Positions 17,987-27,600 of a stretch of 64,000 nucleotides of DNA are shown here, piece after piece (the first letter of the stretch is position 1; every line of letters begins with the position of its first letter). The translations under genes and the position numbers were made by a program. The DNA comes from an endosymbiont of Lamellibrachia barhami (lineage in GTDB: Bacteria; Pseudomonadota; Gammaproteobacteria; Chromatiales; Chromatiaceae): contig NZ_JAAVSH020000001.1 of NCBI RefSeq assembly GCF_011947365.2, positions 2,992,382 through 3,056,381 of the forward strand. The letters are read 5' to 3'. A model generated the notes under the pieces. That model saw nothing but the letters and a program-made list of their open reading frames with translations. It was not told the origin of the DNA and made no database searches.

Positions 17987-20828
17987 GGATCTGGCCTGGC
18001 ATTTTGATCTTGCTGTCGTCGAATGGCTGATTGTCCTTGTCATGCTTGCCGTTATGGGTCTTGTTGGCGCTGTCGTCACGCGCCGGACACTCAAGGCAGT
18101 TAAAGGTGTAGCCCGTCAACCCAGCAAATTGCCCGGTGATTCCAATCCCTGGCACGCGATGGATACTGTGCGGGTGTTTAGGGTTCTGGATGCAGACCCG
18201 GACGGTCTTGCTAAAGATGAAGTGAATCGCCGTCTCGGTGAATATGGACCGAACCGGCTGCCTGAGGCCAAGACACGCGGTCCGCTGGTACGTTTCTTTT
18301 ATCAATTTCATAATCTATTGATCTATGTGTTGCTTGCTGCCAGTGGGGTCACCGCCCTGCTCGGGCATTGGGTGGATGCGGGTGTGATACTGGGTGTCGT
18401 CATCGTCAATGCGGTGATTGGTTTTGTACAGGAAGGCAAGGCGGAGAATGCCCTGAAGGCAATTCGCCAGATGTTATCACCGCGGGCAATGGTGCTGCGC
18501 GACGGGCAGCGCACCAGCATACCAGCCGATGAACTGGTGCCGGGAGATGTGGTGCTGATGCAGTCAGGCGACAAGGTTCCTGCGGATCTGCGTCTGTTCC
18601 GGATCAAGAGTCTGCAGATCCAGGAATCCGTGCTGACCGGCGAATCCGTCGCAGTGGAAAAGCACGTCGAGCCGGTGACAGACGATGCGGAGCTGGGAGA
18701 TCGTCACAACATGGCGTACTCGGGCACACTCGTCACCTATGGACAGGGTAGTGGTGTTGTGGTTGCAACCGGCGCCGGTAGCGAGATCGGCCGGATCAGC
18801 ACCATGCTGGCGCAGGTGGAGACGCTGACCACGCCGCTGCTGCGCCAGATGTCACATTTTGCCCGCTGGTTGACCGGAGTGATCATCGTGATTGCTGTGG
18901 TAACTCTCGCGTTTGGCATAGTGGTCCGGGATTACCCGGCTGCTGAGATGTTCCTTGCGGCGGTGGGTCTGGCGGTGGCCGCGATCCCGGAAGGCCTGCC
19001 CGCCATCATGACCATTACGCTGGCCATCGGCGTGCAGCGCATGGCACAGCGTCATGCCATCATCCGGCGCCTGCCGGCGGTCGAGACACTGGGTTCGGTG
19101 ACGGTTATCTGTACCGACAAAACCGGCACCCTGACACGCAATGAGATGACGGTACAATCCGTTGCCACGGCCACCGGCCTGTTTGAGGTAACAGGCGTAG
19201 GCTACGACCCGCATGGAGGCTTCCTCTTCGGCGGCAAGGAGATCCTGCTGCAAGACTACCCCATCCTTGCCGAACTGACGCGCGCCTCCCTGTTGTGCAA
19301 TGACGCTGCTTTACATGAGCGCCAGGGTGAATGGGTTCTGCAGGGCGACCCAACCGAAGGTGCGTTGCTGACTCTGGGTATCAAGGCCGGACTGGATGCG
19401 TCTTTTGAGCAGGATACGTGGCCGCGCACCGACGTAATTCCTTTCGAATCCCAACACCGCTTCATGGCCACGCTGCACCATGATCACAGCGGGCACGGTT
19501 TTGCCTACATCAAGGGTGCGCCGGAACGGCTGTTGGAGATGTGCGCCTTGCAGAGAACCCGTGGCGACGATACCCCGCTCGACCCCGGCTATTGGCAGCA
19601 GCAGATACATACCATGGCACGCAGGGGCCAGCGTGTACTTGCCATTGCCTATCAAGCCGTCGGGCATGATCACCGTGAACTGAAGTTTGCGGACCTGGAA
19701 ACCGGTCTGAGCCTGCTGGGCGTTGTCGGCATGATCGACCCGCCGCGGGAAGACGCCACCCAAGCCGTGCGCCGCTGCCAGTCCGCCGGGATACAGGTGA
19801 AAATGATCACCGGTGATCATGCCGTGACGGCCGTCGCGATCGGCGCGCAAATGGGTATAGGTGACGGTGAAAAAGTACTGACCGGACAAGAAATAGAGTC
19901 CATGGATGAGGCCGCGTTACACGCCGTCGTCGATGAAGTGGACATCTTCGCACGCTCCAGTCCCGAACATAAACTGCGACTGGTCAAGGCAATGCAGGCC
20001 AATGGCCAGGTGGTCGCCATGACCGGCGACGGCGTGAACGATGCGCCTGCATTGAAGCGCGCCGATGTCGGCACGGCCATGGGCCAGAATGGCACCGAGG
20101 TCGCCAAGGAAGCCTCGGAGATGGTGTTGGCGGACGATAATTTCGCCTCGATCGCCCATGCTGTGGAAGAGGGGCGCACCGTCTATGACAACCTCAAAAA
20201 GGCTATCCTCTTCATTTTGCCCACCAACGGTGGCGAGGCGTTGACCATCATTGCCGCCATACTGCTCGGCCGCATGTTGCCGATCACCCCGGTGCAAATT
20301 CTCTGGGTCAACATGATTACCGCGGTTACCCTGGCGTTGACGCTGGCGTTCGAGCCGGCGGAACGGAATATCATGCAGCGCCCACCCCGCGACCCCCGTG
20401 AACCGCTGCTTACGGGCATGTTTATCTGGCGCATCATCTTTGTCTCACTCATCCTGGTAACAGGCACATTCGGTCTGTTTATCTGGGTGCGTGAACAGGG
20501 CGCCAGCATTGAACTGGCACGCACCGTCGCGGTGAATACGCTGGTCATGTTCGAGATCTTCTATCTGTTCAATTCCCGTTATATCAAGGCGAATGTGCTC
20601 AATCTCAATGGTTTGCTGGGAAACCGTTATGCACTGATTGCGGTCGGCATACTCCTTGTCTTCCAGCTCTGCTTTACCTACCTGGGCCCCATGCAGACCC
20701 TGTTCGGTACTGCGGCTATCGATGCCGCTATGTGGCTGCGCATCGTCCTGGTAGCATCTTCGGTGTTGTTTCTCGTTGAGCTGGAGAAGGCAATCATTCG
20801 GCGTTTGGACAGAAATAACAGCAGGTGA
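17979..20828 (+). CDS. P-type cation-transporting ATPase (P2A-like)
   Basis: A 949-residue P-type ATPase. In order it shows a short extra N-terminal helix, a cation-ATPase N-terminal domain (HAMDTVRVFRVL...), TGES at residues 220-223, the TM4 motif AAIPEGLPAIMT, the phosphorylation site DKTGTLT at 380-386 and the hinge TGDGVNDAP at 682-690. At the end are six membrane helices. The PEGLPA motif and overall layout fit Ca2+/Mn2+-type or related P2 pumps. The ion cannot be fixed from sequence alone. It overlaps the preceding remnant by 8 bp and is followed by antiporter genes, suggesting a cation-homeostasis segment. Confidence 0.92.
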   Translation: MNEDLAWHFDLAVVEWLIVLVMLAVMGLVGAVVTRRTLKAVKGVARQPSKLPGDSNPWHAMDTVRVFRVLDADPDGLAKDEVNRRLGEYGPNRLPEAKTRGPLVRFFYQFHNLLIYVLLAASGVTALLGHWVDAGVILGVVIVNAVIGFVQEGKAENALKAIRQMLSPRAMVLRDGQRTSIPADELVPGDVVLMQSGDKVPADLRLFRIKSLQIQESVLTGESVAVEKHVEPVTDDAELGDRHNMAYSGTLVTYGQGSGVVVATGAGSEIGRISTMLAQVETLTTPLLRQMSHFARWLTGVIIVIAVVTLAFGIVVRDYPAAEMFLAAVGLAVAAIPEGLPAIMTITLAIGVQRMAQRHAIIRRLPAVETLGSVTVICTDKTGTLTRNEMTVQSVATATGLFEVTGVGYDPHGGFLFGGKEILLQDYPILAELTRASLLCNDAALHERQGEWVLQGDPTEGALLTLGIKAGLDASFEQDTWPRTDVIPFESQHRFMATLHHDHSGHGFAYIKGAPERLLEMCALQRTRGDDTPLDPGYWQQQIHTMARRGQRVLAIAYQAVGHDHRELKFADLETGLSLLGVVGMIDPPREDATQAVRRCQSAGIQVKMITGDHAVTAVAIGAQMGIGDGEKVLTGQEIESMDEAALHAVVDEVDIFARSSPEHKLRLVKAMQANGQVVAMTGDGVNDAPALKRADVGTAMGQNGTEVAKEASEMVLADDNFASIAHAVEEGRTVYDNLKKAILFILPTNGGEALTIIAAILLGRMLPITPVQILWVNMITAVTLALTLAFEPAERNIMQRPPRDPREPLLTGMFIWRIIFVSLILVTGTFGLFIWVREQGASIELARTVAVNTLVMFEIFYLFNSRYIKANVLNLNGLLGNRYALIAVGILLVFQLCFTYLGPMQTLFGTAAIDAAMWLRIVLVASSVLFLVELEKAIIRRLDRNNSR

Positions 20829-20840
20829 CATAGGATAGGT

Positions 20841-21075
20841 TTTACAACATTTGCTTTTCGGACGGCACTGTTTGCCCTGCTTTGGTGGATTCTCACGGAA
20901 GGCGAATATGGTCAACCTGCTGCCGGGTACATTGAGTGCCGAGTTGAATGAAAAACACCTGCGCGTCCATGTTCTCTATCAGCCTGATGCTTTTGCCTCG
21001 GAGTTGACGCAGATCGAGGCGCGTGTGGCGATGCTGTTTGGGCTGAATCTGGTTCCTGATGGGAGTGAGGAGTGA
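20841..21075 (+). pseudogene. Na+/H+ antiporter subunit E (MnhE-like) remnant
   Basis: One frame reads TFAFRTALFALLWWILTEG, the N-terminus of MnhE/MrpE proteins. Another, from the ATG at 20908, reads VNLLPGTLSAELNEKHLRVH and EARVAMLFGL, the MnhE C-terminus. About 90 middle residues are missing and the frame changes at the junction, so this is an internally deleted gene. Alternatively the 55-residue C-terminal frame may still be translated, but it lacks the membrane helices. It lies between the P-type ATPase and the Kef-type antiporter. Confidence 0.7.
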
Positions 21076-21243
21076 TATAGACGTTTCAATAACATACTTT
21101 TTGTCGCTGTGTGAGATCTTCACACCACGTTTCACTCCAAGCAGACATGAATCAGTTCTGGATCTACCCTGACGATGCGTCTTCTCCACTGTATTAGAGG
21201 GCCGGTATGATCTGAATAGGTTTTCCATTCAACCGAGGACAGC

Positions 21244-22959
21244 ATGCACTTAGACAGTTTCATCGTATCCGCCTTGCTCCTGCTGGCCGTCACATCGGTG
21301 GCGGTCGCGCTTTTCCGCCACTTCGGCCTCGGCTCGGTGCTGGGGTTGCTCATCGCGGGCGTGGTGGTCGGCCCCCACTCCCCGGGCCCCTATGTGACGA
21401 CCCATGTGGAGGACGTACGGCACTTCACTGAATTGGGGGTGGTGTTGCTGCTATTCGTGATCGGCCTTGAGATGAAACCAAGCCGTTTGTGGTCGTTGCG
21501 CAGGGACCTATTCGGTCTCGGTTCATTGCAGATCCTGCTGACCGGTCTCGCCATTACACTCTATGTGTCACTGGGCGTGGAATCCTGGAAAACGGCTCTG
21601 CTCATCGGCCTCACCCTGTCGCTCTCCTCCACCGCCTTCGTCATGCAACTGCTGCAAGAACGGGGGGAGTTCGCCAGCAGCCACGGCACCAGCACATTCG
21701 CGATCCTGTTGATGCAGGACCTCTCGGTGGTGCCGCTGCTTGCCCTGGTGCCGCTGCTATCCGACACCGCCGCCATCGCCGCCGGTATCCCGCTATGGGA
21801 ACAGTTGCTCATCCTGGGCGGCATGTTCGTCGTCCTCGGGGTCTTCGGTCTTCGAGTGGTCCCTTTTGCCCTGGAGTGGCTGGCGCGCCACGACAACCGT
21901 GAGGCGTCTCTGCTGGTGGTATTGCTGGCGGTTTTCCTGGCAGCCTGGGCCATGCACCAGGCGGGACTCTCCATGGCGCTGGGCGCCTTCATCATGGGGA
22001 TGCTGCTCTCCGGATCGCGCTACAACATGCAGATCCGTGCCCACATAGAGCCCTACAAAGGGCTGTTGATGAGCCTGTTTTTCGTCGCCGTGGGTATGTC
22101 CATCGACCTCGGGGTATTGTCCCAACGACCGCTCGAATTCCTTGGGCACACCGCTGTCCTGATCGGCATCAAGCTCATGGTGCTCCTTCCACTGGCGCTC
22201 GCCTTCGGATACTCCCGAGGCAATTCCGTGCGCATCACCTTCCTGCTTGCTCAGGCAGGCGAGTTCGGCTTCGTGCTGTTTGGTTCCGCCCTGGCGCTGA
22301 AGGTCATCGACGAGGGCACCTTCATCATGGCTGTGGGCGTGATTTCCCTGAGCATGCTGCTGACACCGCTGCTGGTGCGTATCGGCGACAGGCTGGCCTG
22401 CCGGCTTGAGGGCAAGTGCGATGGGGTCCAAGAGCTACCCACCGATATACGGGAAGTACCGGAGCGCCAAGTGTTGATCGGCGGTTACGGACGCATGGGG
22501 CACACCGTTGCCACGCTGCTACAGGCAAGCGGAATTCCCTTTGTCGCCTTTGACACCGACCCGGAACGGGTGGAGCAGGGTCGGGCCTATGGCCAAGCCG
22601 TGCTGTACGGAGACATCTCCGACCCCGAACTGCTCGCCGCCGCCCATGCGGAACGGGCCACCCTGGTCGTGCTCACCATCGACCACAGCGCCACCGCATT
22701 GCGCACGGTCTCCTACCTGCGAGACGCCTACCCCCAAGTGCCGGTCATCGTGCGCGCCCGCGACCTCGAAGCAAGCGCCCACCTTCTCCAGGCCGGAGCA
22801 ACCCAGGCATTTCCGGAAACCATCGAAGCCAGCCTGCGCCTCGGTGCGGAAGCGCTCCAAATGGTCGGCGCACCGGTGGAAAACATCGAATTGCTGATGC
22901 AGGGCGTTAGAAGCAGGGGTTATGAACTGGTACGCGAACGGGCGGAGGACGGACGCTGA
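21244..22959 (+). CDS. CPA2-family cation:proton antiporter (Kef-type)
   Basis: A 571-residue protein. Residues 1-385 form about twelve membrane helices of the Na+/H+ exchanger fold, including GLGSVLGLLIAGVVVGP, LTLSLSSTAFVMQLL and FFVAVGMSIDLG. Residues about 405-560 are a TrkA-N/RCK domain with the Rossmann motif GGYGRMG near 412-418. This is the architecture of KefB/KefC glutathione-gated K+ efflux systems and of related Na+/H+ or K+/H+ exchangers. No KefF/KefG-like partner is encoded next to it. It has its own upstream gap of about 170 bp. Confidence 0.92.
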   Translation: MHLDSFIVSALLLLAVTSVAVALFRHFGLGSVLGLLIAGVVVGPHSPGPYVTTHVEDVRHFTELGVVLLLFVIGLEMKPSRLWSLRRDLFGLGSLQILLTGLAITLYVSLGVESWKTALLIGLTLSLSSTAFVMQLLQERGEFASSHGTSTFAILLMQDLSVVPLLALVPLLSDTAAIAAGIPLWEQLLILGGMFVVLGVFGLRVVPFALEWLARHDNREASLLVVLLAVFLAAWAMHQAGLSMALGAFIMGMLLSGSRYNMQIRAHIEPYKGLLMSLFFVAVGMSIDLGVLSQRPLEFLGHTAVLIGIKLMVLLPLALAFGYSRGNSVRITFLLAQAGEFGFVLFGSALALKVIDEGTFIMAVGVISLSMLLTPLLVRIGDRLACRLEGKCDGVQELPTDIREVPERQVLIGGYGRMGHTVATLLQASGIPFVAFDTDPERVEQGRAYGQAVLYGDISDPELLAAAHAERATLVVLTIDHSATALRTVSYLRDAYPQVPVIVRARDLEASAHLLQAGATQAFPETIEASLRLGAEALQMVGAPVENIELLMQGVRSRGYELVRERAEDGR

Positions 22960-22975
22960 GTCGCCATAATCTTAA

Positions 22976-23296
22976 CGATACATCCCTGAAGGTTTCAAGG
23001 AGATCAAGCAGGAGATCGGCAGCGCTCGTAGTCAGACACGTAACGCCCATGCCGTGAGCAATCACTTGAACTTCTGTATGATGACCGCTGCAGTGACCTG
23101 GATTTACGCTGATCGCATCAAAGCGGATCCGCAACGACGCCATGTGGTAAAGGGCCGAACCAGTTTTGCCTTCTCCGATGTGCGAAGACTGATTGCCAAT
23201 GCCGCACTGTCAGAGGGTTTTCTTGGGCTTTGGCCCAGATTACGCAATCCCCGGCAAAATGCCTTCGTCTCGCTTCTGTTGCGTATGGTAGCTTGA
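22976..23296 (+). pseudogene. DDE transposase C-terminal remnant
   Basis: An open frame without a proper start reads RYIPEGFKEIKQEIGSARSQ, TRNAHAVSNHLNFCMM, KGRTSFAFSDVRRL and ends LLLRMVA. This resembles the C-terminal end of IS4/IS701-like DDE transposases. The DDE catalytic part is missing. It begins 17 bp after the antiporter stop, near the right end of the repeat-bounded segment, and marks past insertion activity. Confidence 0.6.
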
Positions 23297-23347
23297 GCGC
23301 CTGCTGATCAGGGGGGTAAGAATTTCAGTGAAACTTCAGTAAAAATA

Positions 23348-23713
23348 TTGGTGGCTATCTTCCTGTCGGTTGGTTTTGTGCGAAACATCATTTTTGAGCT
23401 GCGCCAGCAATATCAAGCTAAGACAATCGAGGAAACATGTCTAGTTCCTGTTGCCAGGGACGGCAGTTTTTTCCATCCTGAGTTGCACCTGTCAAAAGGC
23501 TTCCAAATAGGAAAGCGTGGGCATGACCAGCGGTATGTATACACATTTGAAGAGGCCTTGGAGAAACTTCAGAATATGGATAAACCTCGCTGGCGCAGGC
23601 CAAGTGCGACCTCTGGTGTGTTTGGGACAGTCACCAGTGTCAGTTGGCGTGAGGTCAATCTGGCAGAGCTGGATTCAGTAGAGGGAAAGTCTGGTCAAGG
23701 AGCATCATCATGA
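23348..23713 (+). CDS. Hypothetical protein
   Basis: An open frame of about 120 residues beginning at TTG (23348) or GTG (23351). The frame is open back to the transposase remnant's stop at 23296 but has no ATG. The N-terminus is hydrophobic (AIFLSVGFV). The middle has an EETCLVPVARDG...FHPELHLSKGF block and a charged RYVYTFEEALEKLQNM helix followed by RWRRPS. No family is recognised. It overlaps the next small frame as ATGA, which suggests translational coupling. It may be the rest of a longer gene cut by the transposon. Confidence 0.4.
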   Translation: MVAIFLSVGFVRNIIFELRQQYQAKTIEETCLVPVARDGSFFHPELHLSKGFQIGKRGHDQRYVYTFEEALEKLQNMDKPRWRRPSATSGVFGTVTSVSWREVNLAELDSVEGKSGQGASS

Positions 23714-23796
23714 ATCAGCAAAAAATGATACGGCATGCGAAAATTCGGATTGCGACAACCCTTCAACCAGAATTCGACAACAATTTAACTTACTGA
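23710..23796 (+). CDS. Possible 28-residue peptide
   Basis: ATG overlaps the upstream stop (ATGA) and the frame runs 28 codons (MNQQKMIRHAKIR...) to TGA at 23794. A GGAGCATCATC stretch just upstream could serve as ribosome site. It has no recognised motif. It could be a genuine short coupled peptide or the stub of a truncated gene. Confidence 0.25.
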   Translation: MNQQKMIRHAKIRIATTLQPEFDNNLTY

Positions 23797-23859
23797 TTTT
23801 TATGGATAGTTCAGCTCGCAAAGTCAGCAATAATAAGGACTTAGAGAAAACATCAAAAT

Positions 23860-24018
23860 CCAATCACACCCCTATGATGCAGCAGTAATTACCCCTTAAT
23901 GCACAAGGGGTATAGAGCGGCATGCCACACAACCTACACTGCTACCTACACTAATAATCACCCTATACTTAGTTCTGCAATCACGAAGATGGCAGTTCGA
24001 GCCTGTCCCGGGGAACCA
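23860..24018 (+). repeat. 159-bp repeat copy B ending in a tRNA 3'-half-like sequence
   Basis: The partner of 16013-16170 in direct orientation. The end reads as a T arm GGCAG-TTCGAGC-CTGTC, seven acceptor bases CCGGGGA, discriminator A and CCA (24016-24018). The 5' acceptor partner TCCCCGG is not found nearby, so it is only the 3' half of a tRNA. Together with copy A it brackets the cation-transport segment. The rest of 23797-24221 holds no gene. Confidence 0.65.
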
Positions 24019-24027
24019 AACGAAGAC

Positions 24028-24059
24028 AAAGGGTTACAAGAAATCATAACCCCTTTTTT
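24028..24059 (+). terminator. Terminator after repeat copy B
   Basis: GGGTTA and TAACCC form a stem around a 10-base loop, followed by CTTTTTT. It lies 10-12 bp after the tRNA-like CCA. Confidence 0.7.
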
Positions 24060-24221
24060 CTGCATGAAATTCGCCGCGTGGTCGATTTTTGCAGATTCGG
24101 CCCTCAAGCACCCACATGGAATTTCGCATAACTCCCCATGTATTAGGTATGATTCCAGCATGAATACATGGATGTTGAAAAACCACTCACCGATGACAAA
24201 TCACAAACAAGGAGCAGGAGC

Positions 24222-24392
24222 ATGTTGGTACTGACAAGAAGGATCGAAGAGGAGGTTATTTTGCAGGTCGGCGATATCGAGATCGTCGCCAGTCTGGAGG
24301 ATCTTCACGGCAACCAAGCCAAGTTGGGATTTGATGCCCCACCTGAAGTGAAGATTTTACGGGCAGCGCTTTTGGAGAATGCTGATGAATAA
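24222..24392 (+). CDS. Second, divergent CsrA-family protein
   Basis: A 56-residue protein from the ATG at 24222, chosen because GGAGCAGGAG precedes it and the CsrA homology starts there. It keeps MLVLTRR (Leu4 and Arg6 of the RNA-binding strand), GNQAKLGFDAP in place of [11 protein letters not shown], and an Arg at position 47 equivalent to CsrA Arg44. It has two or three extra residues in the first loop (EEEVILQVGD) and a shortened, acidic C-terminus. It lies in the accessory region between repeat B and the STAND gene, not with core genes. It probably binds RNA; whether it competes with or replaces the core CsrA is unknown. Confidence 0.85.
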   Translation: MLVLTRRIEEEVILQVGDIEIVASLEDLHGNQAKLGFDAPPEVKILRAALLENADE

Positions 24393-24582
24393 AGGACTCG
24401 GCCCAAGCGATCGGAAAGGTTCAGTTCTTGTGTATTAGATTTAGTAGTTCGGATTTGACTTGGCAAACAGTGTCTGATCACAAATATCCGAGATCACCAA
24501 TAGCGGATGCCCCCCAGACAGTCGACTGCTGGAAATAAAATGAATGCCGGACTCAGCATCGTCAAGGTACAATTATCAAATC

Positions 24583-24634
24583 GGGGGAAAGCCAATTCCC
24601 CCGCCATGTTGCGACGAAAGGCACACACTATACT
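24583..24634 (+). promoter_or_regulatory. Hairpin and -10 element before the STAND gene
   Basis: GGGGGAA (24583-24589) and TTCCCCC (24596-24602) form a perfect 7-bp stem with a 6-base loop. A TATACT box (24629-24634) follows, ending 8 bp before the ATG at 24643. No ribosome site is seen. If TATACT is the -10, transcription would start one or two bases before the ATG, giving a leaderless message, and the hairpin DNA would lie around the -35 to -60 region as a possible operator. Confidence 0.4.
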
Positions 24635-24642
24635 CCTGATCC

Positions 24643-27600
24643 ATGAATTTACCAGACAACCTGCCAACCAGAATCCATCGCAGTTTTCATGAGCTTTCGG
24701 ACGAAGCGATCACAGCTAATGAGCAGACTTCCATTCTGACCCAGATGGGTTGGTCTGGGGCATTTGGGTGGGACGTGCTACTCACGTCCCAGCGTGTTTT
24801 GATCGTTTCAGAGGCTGGGGCGGGTAAGACCTACGAATGCCAGTCCAAGCAGACCGCGCTATGGAAGGCTGGCGAGGCCGCCTTTTATTTGGATCTTGCG
24901 GAGCTTTCCCGCAACAACCTGCATGATCTCCTGCTGGCCGAAGAGGAGGAACGCTTCGACGCCTGGCTCGCATCGCAATCCGACGTCGCTACCATCTTCC
25001 TCGATTCAATCGACGAATTGAAGCTAACGCTTGGGTCGTTTGAAGCAGCGCTAAAGCGCCTCAACAAGGCGATGATGGGGCAGCTCGGTCGTGTCAGGAT
25101 CGTGATCACGACGCGACCGATTCCAGTCGATTATCGCCTGATCCAGCAGCTCCTGCCGATTCCCCAAAAGAACGAGCCGACTGCGAGCGATGAAGCCTTC
25201 GCCGACATCGTGATGAACAAACAGCACGACAACGAGAAGGACGATAAAACCACCAATGCTGTTCCGGAATGGCGGAATGTTGCGCTGATGCCGCTCTCGG
25301 ATGATCAGATCCGGGAGATGGCAGCCCTTCAAGGAGTGACCGAAGCGGATGCACTGATTGAAGATATCCGCAAGCGCAACGCGGAGGATTTTGCCCGGCG
25401 GCTGCAAGACTTGATCGAGCTATGCACCGATTGGCGCGACCATCGTCGTATCCGCACCCACCACGAGCAGGTCGCACATAATATTACAAACAAGCTGAAG
25501 CCACGCACGGATCGAGCAGAAAAGGTGCAGCTCACAGAGGAGAAAGCGCTTGAAGGTGCCAGCCGCCTAGCACTCGCCGCACTGCTTACTCGCAAGCTCA
25601 CCCTCCGTCACAGCGCGGAAGCCGACAAGGGCGGCGAGCCAGGAACTGCCTTGGACCCGGCGGCAATCTTACCCAACTGGTCAGCTAACGAGCGTGAGAC
25701 TCTGTTGGAGAGGGCGCTATTCGGTTTTGCGAGCTATGGCCGAGTGCGGTTCCACCATCGATCGGTAATCGAGTATCTTGCGGCCCAGCGGCTGGTGAGC
25801 AAGCTGGACTGCGGCATGACGATGAAGGCGGTCAAACGCCTGCTGTTTGCCAAGACTCCGCAGGGTATCAAGGTCGTGAAGCCGTCGATGCGGCCAGTCG
25901 CTGCCTGGCTTGCTTTCTCCCAGCCGACCATCTTCTGTGAAGTACGTAATCGCGAGCCCAATGTCTTGCTTGATTATGCCGACCCGGAATCACTGACGCC
26001 ACCGCAGCGCATTGATGCCTTGCGTACCTACGTCGAGCACTACGGTCAAGGTACCTGGCGCGGTATGCATGTTCCGCGCGTACAAGTTCACCGTTTCGCC
26101 TCGAATGAACTCGCCCCTGAAGTCCTGCGTCTGTGGAAATCAGGGATCGAGAATCCAGAAGTTCGGGAGCTACTTTTGGAACTCGTCGCAGCAGTCCCGA
26201 TGCGGGACGGCGCCGACATCGCCTATTCAGTCGTCATGCAGGGCGATGCGGATAGTGGCGAGCGTATAGACGCGCTTGAAGCACTGATAAAGCTTAACGA
26301 CTCTCGCCTTGAGGCGGTGACCCTCTCTATGGAGACCGATCCAGATATCTGGTCCAATCGGCTCCTTAAAGCCTCGATACAGAAGCTCTTCCCAACACAT
26401 ATCCCAGTTGAGCGCTTGTGCCACATTCTCTCGCAAGTCACCGAATCACCGCACAACGCACACGACCTAAACTGGTTCTGGACGCACTCGATTGCCGAAG
26501 GCGATATGACGCACAGCTACCTTGAAGAATTTTGCGCTGGGCTAACCAATCTTGTGACTGAGAGCGCTGAATGGAATAAGGAGCGGCATCACATAGTAAC
26601 TCCAAGGCAACATCTCGTTGCCCCGCTTGCCGCTGTCTGTCTTCGCCAGCTGAAGGAAGGGGGCCCATCGGGCGTTGTAGTCAACTCAAGTGTTATGGCC
26701 TTACGGTTTGCCCGAGACGAATACAGTCACAACGAGCCGGCCTCCGACTTGCGGAAGACGCTTTCGCAGTTGCCGGCACCGGCGAGGGAAGCGGCATTTT
26801 GGGCCGATGATGCCTTCAATCAGAGTCTTCACTCGCAAGAAGATCCGTGGAACCGCCTCTACGAGGTCGGCTATCGCGGCGCAATCAGATTGAATGCCAG
26901 TCAGGACGCGAGCTGGATCCTGGCGAACCTCTCAGATCAGAAGCGGCCAATAGCTGAGCGCGCCATGATGCTCGAAACAGCGGTACGCCAAGTGTGGGAC
27001 GGTCAAGGCGAATGGCGCGACTATGTTCTGACACTGAAGGACCGTGTTGCCGATTGCCCCACGCTCGCGGCGCGTATCGACGACCACCTCAATCCTGCCC
27101 CTGTAAACCGCGAACTTGCCCGCATGGAAGCACAGCATCAGAAGCGTTCGAAGCAGGCTAAACGCCGCCAAGCCAAGGATCATGCGAGCTGGATCTTGTT
27201 CTGGCGAGATGTGGCCAACAATCCGGAAACAGCTTTCAGTCCCGACCGAGCCGGAAATACCGCCTGGAACTTATGGCAAGCGATGGAACGCTCCGGCTTG
27301 GAAAGCCGCGCCTCCGGGTGGAACCGCCGTTTCATAGAGCAGCATTTCAGCAAAGAGATCGCCGATCGGCTACGCTCGGCGATGACGAGCATCTGGCGCG
27401 ACGACCGGCCCACACTTCGCAGTGAGCGCCCTGAGGGCGAGAAGGGAACCTTCCTGATTCGCTGGCAGCTCGGTCTTGCGGCTATTGCAGCGGAAGCCGA
27501 AGACCCAAGCTGGGCGCGGAAGCTGCCTGTCGATGAAGCGAAATTAGCGGCTCGTTACGCGCCGATCGAATTGAATGGCTTCCCGTCTTGGCTTGAGAGC

